DNA of 64,000 bases from Candidatus Methylomicrobium oryzae (GTDB lineage Bacteria; Pseudomonadota; Gammaproteobacteria; Methylococcales; Methylomonadaceae). This document shows positions 38,447 to 47,496 of the stretch, piece by piece. Below the pieces are notes generated by a model. The model ran no database searches, was not told the origin of the DNA, and saw only the letters and a list, made by a program, of their open reading frames with translations. The position numbers and the translations under genes are program-made. The stretch is taken from NCBI RefSeq assembly GCF_016745425.1, contig NZ_JAERVK010000013.1:67195-131194 (forward strand). The letters are read 5' to 3'. The number at the start of each line of letters is the position of its first letter. Position 1 is the first letter of the stretch.

Positions 38447-39541
38447 TCAGAAGGGCAAATCAAAATAATCTCCGTCCAGCCCACTGCGGTACCAGTTTCT
38501 TAAAACAGCTGGATCAAGCGGCGTTTCGCTGAATATCTGGTATCGGTTTCCCTTAGACGGTACATGCTCATAATTTAATTGTCTGAATAATGCTGTTATT
38601 GGAGGAGATGCGACTTCGAGATTGAACCAGCTAATGTCAGCGCTCCGCCATTGATTTATTAAATAATACAGTAATCCTAGGGCTGCGACTTCATCTGACG
38701 GCTGATAAAAAATATCTCTAAGGACGGCCATCTTTATATCGCCGGTAAATTGGGTGATATGCCAAATTCCATAGGCCCTCAATGTACCTGATGAGTCTCT
38801 TAGCGCGGATAGATGCAAAGGGCAGGTAGGGTAGTCGAAAAGTCGCCAATTCAGATAACGACTACTATGGTCAAAACAAGAAACTTGATTGAGCTTTACT
38901 TGTTCCCAGAGTAAATCGAACTCTTTTTCGCAACGCTTTATTTCGGACAGATAAAATTTCTCCTTGGGTTTATAGGTAAAGGTTCGAAGAAACAGATTGA
39001 TGTCGAAAATTTTCCCGATAATATGGCCCAGCTGCGGGCCGAAGCGCTTTTTAAGCGAGCCTTTATAACTGATCCTTGTTCTGAAAAAATCATTATCGGG
39101 GCCGCCGATCTCGTTAAAGCCAAGCTTTCTGTAAGCCTTTTGGGTTATAAAGCCGGCCGTGGTGCTGCCGGATAGATTCGCGAATTTTTTATTTTCCTCG
39201 ATCATTACGCTAGCCAATCCTTTGCCACGGTAAGCTTGATCGACGACAGTATTGGAGGCAAATGCGATGAGTGTTTCATTGCCATTAATCCACCAAGGTT
39301 GAGCGAATATGGCGCGAAAAGCGATTAGGGTTTTATTGTGCCTGATGCCCACGCCAATACCAGGAAACGCTTTCTGCCAGGGATTATGGAGGATTCGGTT
39401 TTCGAACCAAGTTCGAACTCGTTCGGGCGAGCCTTCCAATTCTTCAAAATTCCGGGCGGCGAGCTCAATGCATTCAAGCACATCCCCCGCGCCAAGCTGG
39501 AATATTTGCAGGCTATCAGGTAATTCGATATCGCGATTCAT
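38447..39541 (-). CDS. GNAT-family N-acetyltransferase
   Basis: A 364-residue protein. The acetyl-CoA binding signature is VDQAYRGKGLASVMIEE (R-G-K-G-L-A), followed by the GNAT helix and TQKAYRKLGFNEIGG. The C-terminal half is a second, FemX-like/GNAT-like domain without clear motif. I start at ATG 39541 (MNRDIELPD); GTG 39568 would overlap the ligase stop. It probably acetylates an amino sugar or lipid intermediate in this pathway. Such proteins occur in exosortase loci, but the acceptor is unknown. Confidence 0.75.
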   Translation of the reverse strand: MNRDIELPDSLQIFQLGAGDVLECIELAARNFEELEGSPERVRTWFENRILHNPWQKAFPGIGVGIRHNKTLIAFRAIFAQPWWINGNETLIAFASNTVVDQAYRGKGLASVMIEENKKFANLSGSTTAGFITQKAYRKLGFNEIGGPDNDFFRTRISYKGSLKKRFGPQLGHIIGKIFDINLFLRTFTYKPKEKFYLSEIKRCEKEFDLLWEQVKLNQVSCFDHSSRYLNWRLFDYPTCPLHLSALRDSSGTLRAYGIWHITQFTGDIKMAVLRDIFYQPSDEVAALGLLYYLINQWRSADISWFNLEVASPPITALFRQLNYEHVPSKGNRYQIFSETPLDPAVLRNWYRSGLDGDYFDLPF

Positions 39542-39567
39542 GGTTGACTCTGTCAAATAATTGCGCA

Positions 39568-40851
39568 CTAACTAGGGGTGATAGCATATTCATTATCCGT
39601 CGAGCGGACAGATTTCAATTTGAGTTTTTGCTGCGCAATTTTTTCAGAAAGCTCCTGTAATGCAAATTTTTTGATTAATACGGAAATAAAGACCAAATGG
39701 TAGATCAGATCCCAATAGGCGAGACCTAAAAACGCGGTGCCAACCATATAACAAATAATGGAAGCGCGGATCATGAAACAGTAATTACCGACCCACTCCA
39801 TGCCATCAATATTACGAGTTTTTTGGGGCAAAAACGTCAAACTGACAATGCTGCCCACTATCATAGAGAGCCATAGACCGAAAGCAACAAATCCATGCTC
39901 TGCAAACATCTCGACATAGGAGCTGTGCCAATCGCGGAGGCTAACTACCTGCCATCCCTCGAAACCGGCGCCGGTAAACGGATGTTCGAGCGTATGGTTC
40001 CAGCCATCAATCCAGGTTGTGATTCTTCCCATGGCTGATGCGTCTTGTTCGTAAGTTTCTATAGTATTCATTCGGCCAAACCATTCTTCAGGGAGATAGT
40101 CTTTAGCGAGAAATGCTCCAATTAAAACCAGGGGTATGACCAAAACTTTACGCTTACTGTGCCAGGTGAGCATAAGAGTAAGCATTGCCATGGTCAATAA
40201 TGCGCCGCGCGACCAGGATGATAGCGAGGCGGCATAAATGATGGGCAAGGAAAAAAGGATTCCTTTTTTTATCCAAATATGTGGAGATTGTTTTTGCCAT
40301 ACCAATAACAAGGGGATAATCATCAGCATGGCCACGGCAAATTGGTTATTGTCTTCAAATTGAGTCAGCGGCGGCCCGTAAACCCGATGCCCGAAGCCCG
40401 TTGCCAGTGCGAATATTCCCCCCTTTACGGCTACAATGCCAATTGAAACACCTATTGTGATAATGAGGTAATACAGTTTTTCACGTGTATTGATCAGCAC
40501 CAGTGTGAAATAAAGAGGAATAAAAATTTTGCTAACAAACCAAAAACGCTGCCAAGCTATATCTTTCATGTAGGCTTGAGTGGTTGTAAACAGGAAATAC
40601 AGCCACAACAATGCAAAAAAAATGACCCGCCAATCTTTTGGTATCGGTTGCTTGTCTTTGGCAAAAACAGTGCGAAAAATAATAGCTAAAAATAATATAT
40701 AGTAAACCGGGAATGTGCGAACAAACCCCCATGCATAGGCATGAGGATTCATATAGCTGAATACTGCGAGGGACAACACGCCCCACCAAGGTTTTTTAAG
40801 CGCGGCAATGATGCAGGCAGTTAGAAAAATGAGTACGACAATGTCACGCAT
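39568..40851 (-). CDS. Exosortase-type O-glycosylation ligase (O-antigen ligase family)
   Basis: A 427-residue polytopic protein with about 11 membrane helices. It opens MRDIVVLIFLTACI...KPWWGVLSLAVFSYMNPHAYAWG, the start typical of the exosortase-A-associated putative O-glycosylation ligase (TIGR03097). Wzy_C-type segment SSWSRGALLTMAM and a periplasmic loop with HSSYVEMFAEHG are present. I chose ATG 40851, which shares a base with the upstream stop (TGATG); the longer frame would run into the preceding gene. It likely transfers the finished glycan en bloc onto a protein or lipid acceptor in the periplasm. Confidence 0.88.
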   Translation of the reverse strand: MRDIVVLIFLTACIIAALKKPWWGVLSLAVFSYMNPHAYAWGFVRTFPVYYILFLAIIFRTVFAKDKQPIPKDWRVIFFALLWLYFLFTTTQAYMKDIAWQRFWFVSKIFIPLYFTLVLINTREKLYYLIITIGVSIGIVAVKGGIFALATGFGHRVYGPPLTQFEDNNQFAVAMLMIIPLLLVWQKQSPHIWIKKGILFSLPIIYAASLSSWSRGALLTMAMLTLMLTWHSKRKVLVIPLVLIGAFLAKDYLPEEWFGRMNTIETYEQDASAMGRITTWIDGWNHTLEHPFTGAGFEGWQVVSLRDWHSSYVEMFAEHGFVAFGLWLSMIVGSIVSLTFLPQKTRNIDGMEWVGNYCFMIRASIICYMVGTAFLGLAYWDLIYHLVFISVLIKKFALQELSEKIAQQKLKLKSVRSTDNEYAITPS

Positions 40852-41795
40852 CAGGATTGATGAGGTATTTTGTTTTTCAGACGGTAACCAGCTATTAGGC
40901 CAAGAGCGTATGAAGCATTCATGGTTTGACGAAGCTTGCCCGGATTGCATGTCAGATACATCCACACAGTTTTAAGGCTGTGTTTGAGCAACTGTTTGAT
41001 CATGAAAGGCGGTATGCCGAAAAGGGTGCGAGGATAGTTCGGCAGTTCATTGTAGGCTTTACGCATACCGGACCGATAATGAAGCTTGAGAAAATAGCTT
41101 CGATGCAGGCGCCATGGCTCGACATCATGCAGAACACACATGCCGGGGTTGTAGTAAATACGAGAGCCTTGTTTGAGCAAGGTGGCGAACATTGCCGCAT
41201 CCGAGCCGCCGCCGATGACTTTGCCTTTGCGGTCATAACGCTTATCGAACCTCAACTCCGAGTTTTCACGGAACATTCTCATGTCGTAGGCAATGTTAGC
41301 CGTCCATATTGGCGTGCTGGTGTCCTTGATCCAAAAAGGCTCGTTGCCGTAATCCACTTCCGCCAAAAAACCCAGCAACTCGTCCTTTAACCAGTGCGGG
41401 CGGGCATGGGTCGAAAAATCCAACGCAACTTTGCCGCCTACGCATTCGGCACCTTGTTGCAGAATGGAATGCGCTGCCGATTCGATCAGTCCGGGCAAAG
41501 GTATTTCATCGTCATCGATGAAGATCATAACGCCTGAATCCAGGCACTCCGCAATGGCGCGGTTCCGGGCGGCAACGATGCCCTGCTCGGTTTCGGTGAC
41601 ATAACGCAAGACTGGACCGGACAGCTTGGCGAGCCGCTCCAATTCCGTGAGGGTGTGGTCGGTGCTGTTGTTGTTGACGGCCAGAATGTCAAAAGGAGTG
41701 GAAGTGGTCTGCCGGCGTATGGCCTCGACCAGTTTTTCAAGCCGCTCCGCGCGGTTGTAAGTGCAGAAGGCCAACGTTATTTTTTTTGTGCTCAT
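40851..41795 (-). CDS. Glycosyltransferase family 2
   Basis: A 314-residue GT-A enzyme: TLAFCTYNRAERLEKLV, VNNNSTDHTLTEL, VAARNRAIAEC and the metal site FIDDDEIPLPG. The later GGGSDAAMFATLLKQG and DVEPWRLHRSYF fit the GT2 group. I prefer ATG 41795 (MSTKKITLAF); ATG 41816 lies inside the upstream gene and adds a short non-family leader. It is translationally coupled with the ligase gene that follows. Confidence 0.88.
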   Translation of the reverse strand: MSTKKITLAFCTYNRAERLEKLVEAIRRQTTSTPFDILAVNNNSTDHTLTELERLAKLSGPVLRYVTETEQGIVAARNRAIAECLDSGVMIFIDDDEIPLPGLIESAAHSILQQGAECVGGKVALDFSTHARPHWLKDELLGFLAEVDYGNEPFWIKDTSTPIWTANIAYDMRMFRENSELRFDKRYDRKGKVIGGGSDAAMFATLLKQGSRIYYNPGMCVLHDVEPWRLHRSYFLKLHYRSGMRKAYNELPNYPRTLFGIPPFMIKQLLKHSLKTVWMYLTCNPGKLRQTMNASYALGLIAGYRLKNKIPHQS

Positions 41796-41803
41796 GGTAT
41801 CGT

Positions 41804-42739
41804 TCAATTGCGGCATAGCCTGATCAGTTTTTGATAGAGTGCTGCAGGAAGTAAAGACGGTAAAAGATATTTAAGATCCGCCAATTTGAAAAATGGCAAA
41901 AATAATAATCTTCTAAACAGACTTTGCGCTGTCGCCAAGTCGCCTTGCCAGTAAGCAACATAGGCTCTATGCAATAATTCGCCGTGTGTCAATTGTTTGA
42001 CCTTGTCCCTGCCTAACGCTTTTACGATAGGGGGATGATTTTTCAAGAACTCGAGTTGAATTTTCCAATGATTCAAAGCGATACGTAGACGATTTTTCGT
42101 AATCTGTTCGCCTGCATGGTGATGATAATAAGCCAACACTTCCGGAACCAGGACGATTTTGTTGAAGGAAGCGATTCTGAGCCACAAATCGTAATCCATG
42201 CAAGATGACCATTGTTCGGCAAATCCGCCAACAGCATCGATGGCTGATTTACGGGTCAGCGCGCCGTGAATCGGCCAGGGGCAAGTGCGTAAGAGGGTCT
42301 CGATCTTGTCTGGCTTTTCATGATCTGCGGGTACAAATGGCTTACAACGATTAGCGGCCAAACCGGTATTTTGCCAGCCGCAATAAGCGATGGCCGCGTT
42401 CGTATCGGTCATCAAAGCTTGATGAAGTTTGGATAGACAGTCGGGATGCCAACTGTCGTCCGAATCGAGAAAGGCGATAAATTCTCCGGCTGCTTCCTTA
42501 ATGCCGCGATTTCTGGCCGGCCCCGCACCCTTGTTGGGCTGATCGATAACACGTAACCCGGAATAGCTCTCGGCAAGTTTTTTTAATATCGACAAGGACT
42601 CATCGGTCGAGCCGTCGTTGACGACTATCAACTCAAAATCTCTAAAGGTTTGCCGGTAGACGCTGCCAATGCTTGTTTTTATGGTCTTTCCGGCATTGTA
42701 GCAGGGCATGACGATCGAAATTTGAGGGGACTGCAACAT
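41804..42739 (-). CDS. Glycosyltransferase family 2
   Basis: A 311-residue GT-A enzyme with SIVMPCYNAGKTIKTSI, VNDGSTDESL, GAGPARNRGIKEAAG and the metal-binding FLDSDDSW. The second half has SCMDYDLWLRIASF and YYHHHAGEQITK, usual for GT2 enzymes of surface polysaccharides. It is followed with a few bases of spacing by the next GT2 gene. A strong hairpin and a repeat lie just upstream of it, between it and the deacetylase gene. Confidence 0.9.
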   Translation of the reverse strand: MLQSPQISIVMPCYNAGKTIKTSIGSVYRQTFRDFELIVVNDGSTDESLSILKKLAESYSGLRVIDQPNKGAGPARNRGIKEAAGEFIAFLDSDDSWHPDCLSKLHQALMTDTNAAIAYCGWQNTGLAANRCKPFVPADHEKPDKIETLLRTCPWPIHGALTRKSAIDAVGGFAEQWSSCMDYDLWLRIASFNKIVLVPEVLAYYHHHAGEQITKNRLRIALNHWKIQLEFLKNHPPIVKALGRDKVKQLTHGELLHRAYVAYWQGDLATAQSLFRRLLFLPFFKLADLKYLLPSLLPAALYQKLIRLCRN

Positions 42740-42863
42740 GTTTATGGCTTAGGGTTTTAAGAGTTGCCTTAATTATCGTTGAGAATATCCGTATTGTCTG
42801 GATTTATGTGCATTGCACAAAACTATAGTAAATTCTGGAGACTTAAGGCTCGGGCTTTTAAGA

Positions 42864-42885
42864 TTAAGGAAGCTCTGATTAAGTC
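42864..42885. repeat. Dispersed 22-bp repeat, copy 3
   Basis: Second close copy of the word seen at 28274-28295 (19 of 22 positions identical). Here it lies nine bases from a perfect 10-bp inverted repeat, so the two may form one REP-like element. Confidence 0.5.
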
Positions 42886-42893
42886 CGGGAACC

Positions 42894-42916
42894 TCCCTCT
42901 CCCAGAGGGAGAGGGA
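42894..42916. terminator. Strong hairpin between deacetylase and GT2 genes
   Basis: TCCCTCTCCC (42894-42903), loop AGA, GGGAGAGGGA (42907-42916): a perfect 10-bp inverted repeat. It starts 18 bases downstream of the deacetylase stop on the minus strand. No U-tract follows, so it may be an attenuator, mRNA-stabilising hairpin or REP element rather than a full terminator. Confidence 0.55.
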
Positions 42917-42933
42917 ACTTATTCAGCGTTTCC

Positions 42934-43695
42934 TCAATGCAAGAATTTCGCTTTAAGGCGCTGGCTATAGTAATTGGCCATCTTTTTCCAGCTTACGTCG
43001 TTGTCGGCGAACGCCAGCTTGCGAGCCAGTATAGCCGCGGTATCATCGGCAAAAATAGTAACGCGACGGATCAACAGCGGATTGGGTTCCTTGTCGAACC
43101 AGCCCGAGCGGGTGCTGCAAGCCCAATCATAACCCGTTGCGGTAATTGCTGTAAGCGATTCCTCGTTATATCTTCCGAAAGGATATGCAAATCCTTTGAC
43201 AGGCTTTTGCAGTAGGGCTTCAAGTAATTGTTTGGATTCGGAAAGTTCGCGCGCTTGCTGTTCAAATGTCGCTTGTGAAAGATCGGGATGCGAGCAAGTG
43301 TGCGAACCGATCTCCATGCCGGCAGCCGACATTTCGCTGAGTTGGCTGGCTGTCAGCATTTTCGTTTGCTCCGAAGGCGGGCCCATCCATTCCGCATGTT
43401 TGCCAATGCCGTCTGTCGTGATGAACCAGGTTGCTTTCATGTTGTTTTCAAGCAACGGCAAAAATGCGTTTTCGAAGTTGTCGGCATAACCGTCATCGAA
43501 TGTTAACGCTACAGTTTTGTCCGGCAAATCGTCTGGCGTGCACAATTCGCTGAGGCAGACGGTATGCCAGCCGTTTTTTCGCAGATAAATCAAATGTTTT
43601 TTAAACTGCGAGGCCTGTATCGAATATTTGGAAACAGGATAATTATTGGTGGTCCCATGGTACATGAGAACAATGGGACTTTGTTTCGATTTCAT
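42934..43695 (-). CDS. Polysaccharide deacetylase (NodB-like, CE4)
   Basis: A 253-residue NodB-fold enzyme. The catalytic/metal motifs are TFDDGYADN (Asp-Asp) and SHTCSHPDL (HxxxH), followed by FAYPFGRYNEES. It removes N-acetyl groups from amino sugars. There is no evident signal peptide, so it may act in the cytoplasm on a lipid-linked or nucleotide precursor, as several deacetylases in glycosylation loci do. It could be the exosortase-locus deacetylase, but this one is not confidently assigned to the TIGR03006 subfamily. It sits in the leftward operon next to an IS remnant. Confidence 0.85.
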   Translation of the reverse strand: MKSKQSPIVLMYHGTTNNYPVSKYSIQASQFKKHLIYLRKNGWHTVCLSELCTPDDLPDKTVALTFDDGYADNFENAFLPLLENNMKATWFITTDGIGKHAEWMGPPSEQTKMLTASQLSEMSAAGMEIGSHTCSHPDLSQATFEQQARELSESKQLLEALLQKPVKGFAYPFGRYNEESLTAITATGYDWACSTRSGWFDKEPNPLLIRRVTIFADDTAAILARKLAFADNDVSWKKMANYYSQRLKAKFLH

Positions 43696-43781
43696 AAGGC
43701 TTATTGATCTCTGCGTCTTAACGGATTTAATGCATTTTTACCAGTACAGGTTGGCTACCGTTTCTTGGATTACCAATTAAT

Positions 43782-44260
43782 TTAGGGGGGGCATAACTTA
43801 AACAGAAATCTGTTTCTGATCATTTTAAGGAAGATCAAATACAAATTCTGGCTGCGATGGTTATAGCGAAACTCGCATTCTTTCAGGTGCAGGTAGAACG
43901 TGTTTTTACGGATGCCTCTGAACTTGGCCAGCCGAGTTTTCGCCACACCCCAGAAGCCTTCGATATCGTTGATGGGGTTGTGTCCTGTAGCAAACTCGTC
44001 TTTGCCATGCTCAATGCGATGGTGTTTATCGTAACCGACATCGACCACACCGTCGTAGCCCTTGAAACCATTGGAATAGATGATGTTCTCAGAACTCACC
44101 TTGCCTCGGATAATTGCTTGCAGTGTGGCTTTGGCGCAATAATCCGGCACGATCTAAGTGTAGACTCGACCGTGGCGCTTGATCAAACCGAATACCACGG
44201 TTTTGTCATAAGCGCCTCGCCCCCCGTACCTATTACACGGCGGACACCAAATCTAGTCAT
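43782..44260 (-). pseudogene. IS1595/ISXO2-type transposase remnant
   Basis: Reading leftward, RGAYDKTVVFGLIKRHGRVYT, then a TAG codon (where relatives have Gln), then IVPDYCAKATLQAIIRG and FATGHNPINDIEGFWGVAKTRLAKFRGIRKNTF give the DDE domain of an ISXO2-like transposase. The 5' half is missing and the internal stop (44151-44153) inactivates the rest. Its right end runs directly into the 3' end of the neighbouring membrane-protein gene, suggesting insertion there. Confidence 0.85.
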
Positions 44261-45648
44261 GATCCTTCGGCAATTGTATCTCTATTCCGCTGAAATTCTA
44301 TGGCCGTAATCCACCATATTAACCACCCAGCAATAATGGGCCAAACTAATAGCCTCACCATAAACCAAGAATGTTCTATGGTATGATTTATAAATAATGC
44401 GTACCAAAGGAAAATTCCCGCCGCAGATAATAACAAGATAAAAATTCTCCACTTAAAGTTGCGTGAAAAATTTCTGGTCAGCAAATAACAAGCTGTGAAT
44501 AATTGGGCTAAACAAAAACTGAAAATTATATATCCTGCTTGATTTGAACCCCATGCAATGTTTCCAAAATTCCACCGAAGATGGTTGATAACATCAATAA
44601 TATTGTAGTTAACCGTGGCATTATAAGAAGATGAGTTCCCGGTTCTTAATGCCACTCCATTTTTAATTTGAAGAAAAATATCTTCATCGAAAATATAGGT
44701 GGTTAGAGCTATTTTAAAAATATAACAGGCTAAAGCAGAGAATATAAAAGTAAAAAGAACCCAAAAGGTTCTTCTAATGCTATTGGAGTAATCTTCTGTC
44801 CCCCAAAAAATACTCATAATTCCTAAGATAACGGCACACCCTAAAGGTAAAGGCCCGCTTAGAAATTCAAAATACATGGCAAGGCATCCAAAAGCTGATG
44901 ATAATACGCATAAATTAAAAATATCGTAATTTATTAATTTGTGTTGAAAAACAAATAATATAAATATAAGAATTAATATTGCAAATGGACCGTGAGTGAA
45001 AGATTGGCCAAAGTATTCAAGTCCATAGAAAGAAAAAAAACCTATTGCAATAATTATCTGAGAGCCTGCTTGTAAAGTATTTTCTGAATGGGTTTTTGCA
45101 GCATTATTGAACTTTCCAAAAATTAATTTTCTTAGCCCATCAAAAAACATTATAAAGATTAACCCATACTCAATAAATTTTAAAATAAAACGACTAGTTC
45201 TTAGGTCTGTAAAGCTTAAAAATATTGCTGCAACTGTTCTGTGCCCGTGAAGATAGCGATGGTATCGTTCGTATTCGAAATTTTGACTCCCTGTAACTAA
45301 TTGATGGAGAGCTTTACAAATTGAGAGATTTCGATTTTTATTAGGATTCTTAGGAATCATAAGTGGAGATAAGGCATCTTTTATCGAATCTTTTGATCTC
45401 AATATTGCCATTTGGATTATTAAACAGTCATTATATTGATCTGAGCCATGTAATTTATCGCCCTCTAATCTATCTTTATCACCTAAGTCACGTTCTTCGA
45501 AAGCAAGTTGAATCGATTTGTTAATATTAATTTCAGATAAAGTGGCGGCATAAATATTCGCGCACAAAAAAAAGACAGATAAACATAAAGAAGTAATCAA
45601 GGAAATTAAAATATATTTAATAAAAGATAATCTATATGAATTACTCAT
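44257..45648 (-). CDS. Polytopic membrane protein of unknown function
   Basis: A 463-residue protein that I do not recognise. A first hydrophobic segment (about 11-33) is followed by a periplasmic region to about 160 and then nine or so transmembrane helices (from about 164 to 455). The A+T content is higher than that of its neighbours, hinting at separate origin. The C-terminus overlaps the IS1595-type remnant, so the last residues may be replaced by IS sequence. By position in the polysaccharide operon it could be a polymerase-like or sugar-modification protein, but no motif supports that. Confidence 0.65.
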   Translation of the reverse strand: MSNSYRLSFIKYILISLITSLCLSVFFLCANIYAATLSEININKSIQLAFEERDLGDKDRLEGDKLHGSDQYNDCLIIQMAILRSKDSIKDALSPLMIPKNPNKNRNLSICKALHQLVTGSQNFEYERYHRYLHGHRTVAAIFLSFTDLRTSRFILKFIEYGLIFIMFFDGLRKLIFGKFNNAAKTHSENTLQAGSQIIIAIGFFSFYGLEYFGQSFTHGPFAILILIFILFVFQHKLINYDIFNLCVLSSAFGCLAMYFEFLSGPLPLGCAVILGIMSIFWGTEDYSNSIRRTFWVLFTFIFSALACYIFKIALTTYIFDEDIFLQIKNGVALRTGNSSSYNATVNYNIIDVINHLRWNFGNIAWGSNQAGYIIFSFCLAQLFTACYLLTRNFSRNFKWRIFILLLSAAGIFLWYALFINHTIEHSWFMVRLLVWPIIAGWLIWWITAIEFQRNRDTIAEGS

Positions 45649-46195
45649 TATAGAAATCCTCTGTACACGGCAAAAATAAAATCCAGGTTCCTTCTCATAT
45701 TTTGATATCTACGATTTCCGGCAATTGCCCATCTAGTTGTTATGTTTCTTATGTCGCTTTCATCCTAATTGACGGGTTTAGCCAGACCTCGCCGAAGGTG
45801 GCCAGTTTCGGGTTTTGCCCCAGCCTTCGTCGGTGGGTTAATGGAAAATAGCCTGCTTGCCCGTCTACTACTAAACAACGCATCATAATCCCGTAAAGTG
45901 GGTGATGTGCTCCTCATTAGGGTTACTAAAGATAACTTAGAAGTTAAGTTAAAATTATTATTGCTTGCCTTAATTTTTCCGCATACCTGGCGGGAGGCAT
46001 ATGCCCGCAATTGCTGTACGGACTCACTTCACTGAAGACTCTGACCACCACTTAATAGAGATACTTGGCCTGCCAACCTTTCAAACCAGTGCTCATTTAA
46101 GACTGACGGCTAATTATGGAAGTGTGCTAAGACTCAGTTTACCGCTGGTTGAGCCATTCATACCATAAAGCCTGTGGTGTATACCAGAGGAATAT
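45649..46195. other. Degenerate intergenic region
   Basis: About 550 bases with no convincing gene. A short frame at 45765-46010 (minus) has no recognisable similarity. The patchy base composition suggests remains of inserted DNA. It separates the MBOAT/SGNH pair from the membrane protein gene. Confidence 0.45.
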
Positions 46196-47485
46196 TTATT
46201 TGGATGACGAAGCTTGTAGAAAATAGTTAATTGACTCTAGTTGTTTATTTTGACTCATGAGTTGTTCTCTGGCAGAAGAAGTATTGATTATTATTCTTTT
46301 GATTTCTTTAATAATTTCAATGTTTTGCTTAATGTAAGCTTCGCGCTGAGCTCGGTTCTGTTCGAGTATGCTATCAATATTTTGCAGGGTGAGTTGAACG
46401 CCGAAATCCGGATATTTATTCCTCTCCTTTTCATCTTTCCCTAGTAATTTATTTAAAATAATATTCCCCGTTTCTTTTTTATAATGGCTTGATTCCCAAT
46501 ACCATCGCATTTGTGTGAGATTGTCGCTTAGTTCGGGAAAGGGCTCAGTCGTGATTTGGTTGAAACCAGAAAAATCCCACAACGAGTAAGAGGGTGCATT
46601 TAATTTGATGAGCTGTGTCAGATTGATTTTCCAATCTTCATAGATTTTCCAAAGACCTATTGTATCGATCAAAATTAATTTTCTCGCATGTTCAGGGGAA
46701 ATAAATAGGCGAAGATCGATGTTGTTGAATTTGCAAAATAACAGAATTTGTTTGAAATATTCATAAGTGGAGGAAATGGGATTTTTATTTTCGATCGAGA
46801 AAAATACGAATCCGTCAGCTGCTTTTAAAGTATAGCTTTCATTGTTTATAGTTGCTCGACGATGGCCGCCTTTTTTTTGTATGGTTTTCCAATGTTGGCT
46901 GTCGTCTCTAAAACCGTTAGATAAATATTGTGAAACCGAAATCTCTCTTTGATGTGTTAGAGTCGATAAGGAGGCTGACAAGCCATCATAGCTCAATAAC
47001 GAGTTTATAATATCTTTGTACCAGCCACGGTTATTAGAGATAAGGCGGAGTTCGTCGAAGTCAGGTTCGTTCGATTTGTTGACGTTGAACATGAAAAAGT
47101 CGAGTCCGATGACCACCTGTTTTAACGGTTTTACTGCATGGGCATGCTGTATATAACGCAATATTTCATAGATATTGGCGCTGCTTAAGGCAAGATTGTA
47201 GGCGCCGACGTCAGTCTGCATTAACGCCGGATGGTCAGGATCTAAACCCAGGTCCACCCTGGACGAGCCGATAACCAAAACTTCCGGTTGGCGTATGCGT
47301 ACCTGATGGGCCTTAATCATTCGGACATGTTTGGCATACTCCGGTTTCAGCCGATTGAAACCCTCTATTTTCGGACTGCCGAATAACTCAAAGGGATCGA
47401 CCGAAATGTTGATTATCGCAGTTAAAACCAGCAGAAAAATTATTAAAAACAATAACTTTTTTATGTAACTGTGAAATGAGTCCAT
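46196..47485 (-). CDS. Membrane-anchored SGNH/AlgX-like protein paired with MBOAT
   Basis: A 429-residue protein with one N-terminal membrane helix (LLFLIIFLLVLTAIINISV) and a periplasmic domain. The segment VLVIGSSRVDLGLDP resembles the GDS-like block I of SGNH hydrolases as used in alginate-acetylation partner proteins. Start ATG 47485 places the helix at the N-terminus; the longer frame reads into the MBOAT gene. The gene follows an MBOAT acyltransferase immediately, the same pairing as AlgI with AlgJ/AlgX. It therefore likely takes an acyl group delivered by the MBOAT and puts it on the polysaccharide. The similarity is weak, so the functional reading leans on context. Confidence 0.6.
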   Translation of the reverse strand: MDSFHSYIKKLLFLIIFLLVLTAIINISVDPFELFGSPKIEGFNRLKPEYAKHVRMIKAHQVRIRQPEVLVIGSSRVDLGLDPDHPALMQTDVGAYNLALSSANIYEILRYIQHAHAVKPLKQVVIGLDFFMFNVNKSNEPDFDELRLISNNRGWYKDIINSLLSYDGLSASLSTLTHQREISVSQYLSNGFRDDSQHWKTIQKKGGHRRATINNESYTLKAADGFVFFSIENKNPISSTYEYFKQILLFCKFNNIDLRLFISPEHARKLILIDTIGLWKIYEDWKINLTQLIKLNAPSYSLWDFSGFNQITTEPFPELSDNLTQMRWYWESSHYKKETGNIILNKLLGKDEKERNKYPDFGVQLTLQNIDSILEQNRAQREAYIKQNIEIIKEIKRIIINTSSAREQLMSQNKQLESINYFLQASSSK

Positions 47486-47496
47486 GATCCGGCCGA

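Noticed and set aside
45765..46010. 81-residue minus-strand frame
   Set aside because: No similarity recognised and unusual composition; treated as part of a degenerate region.
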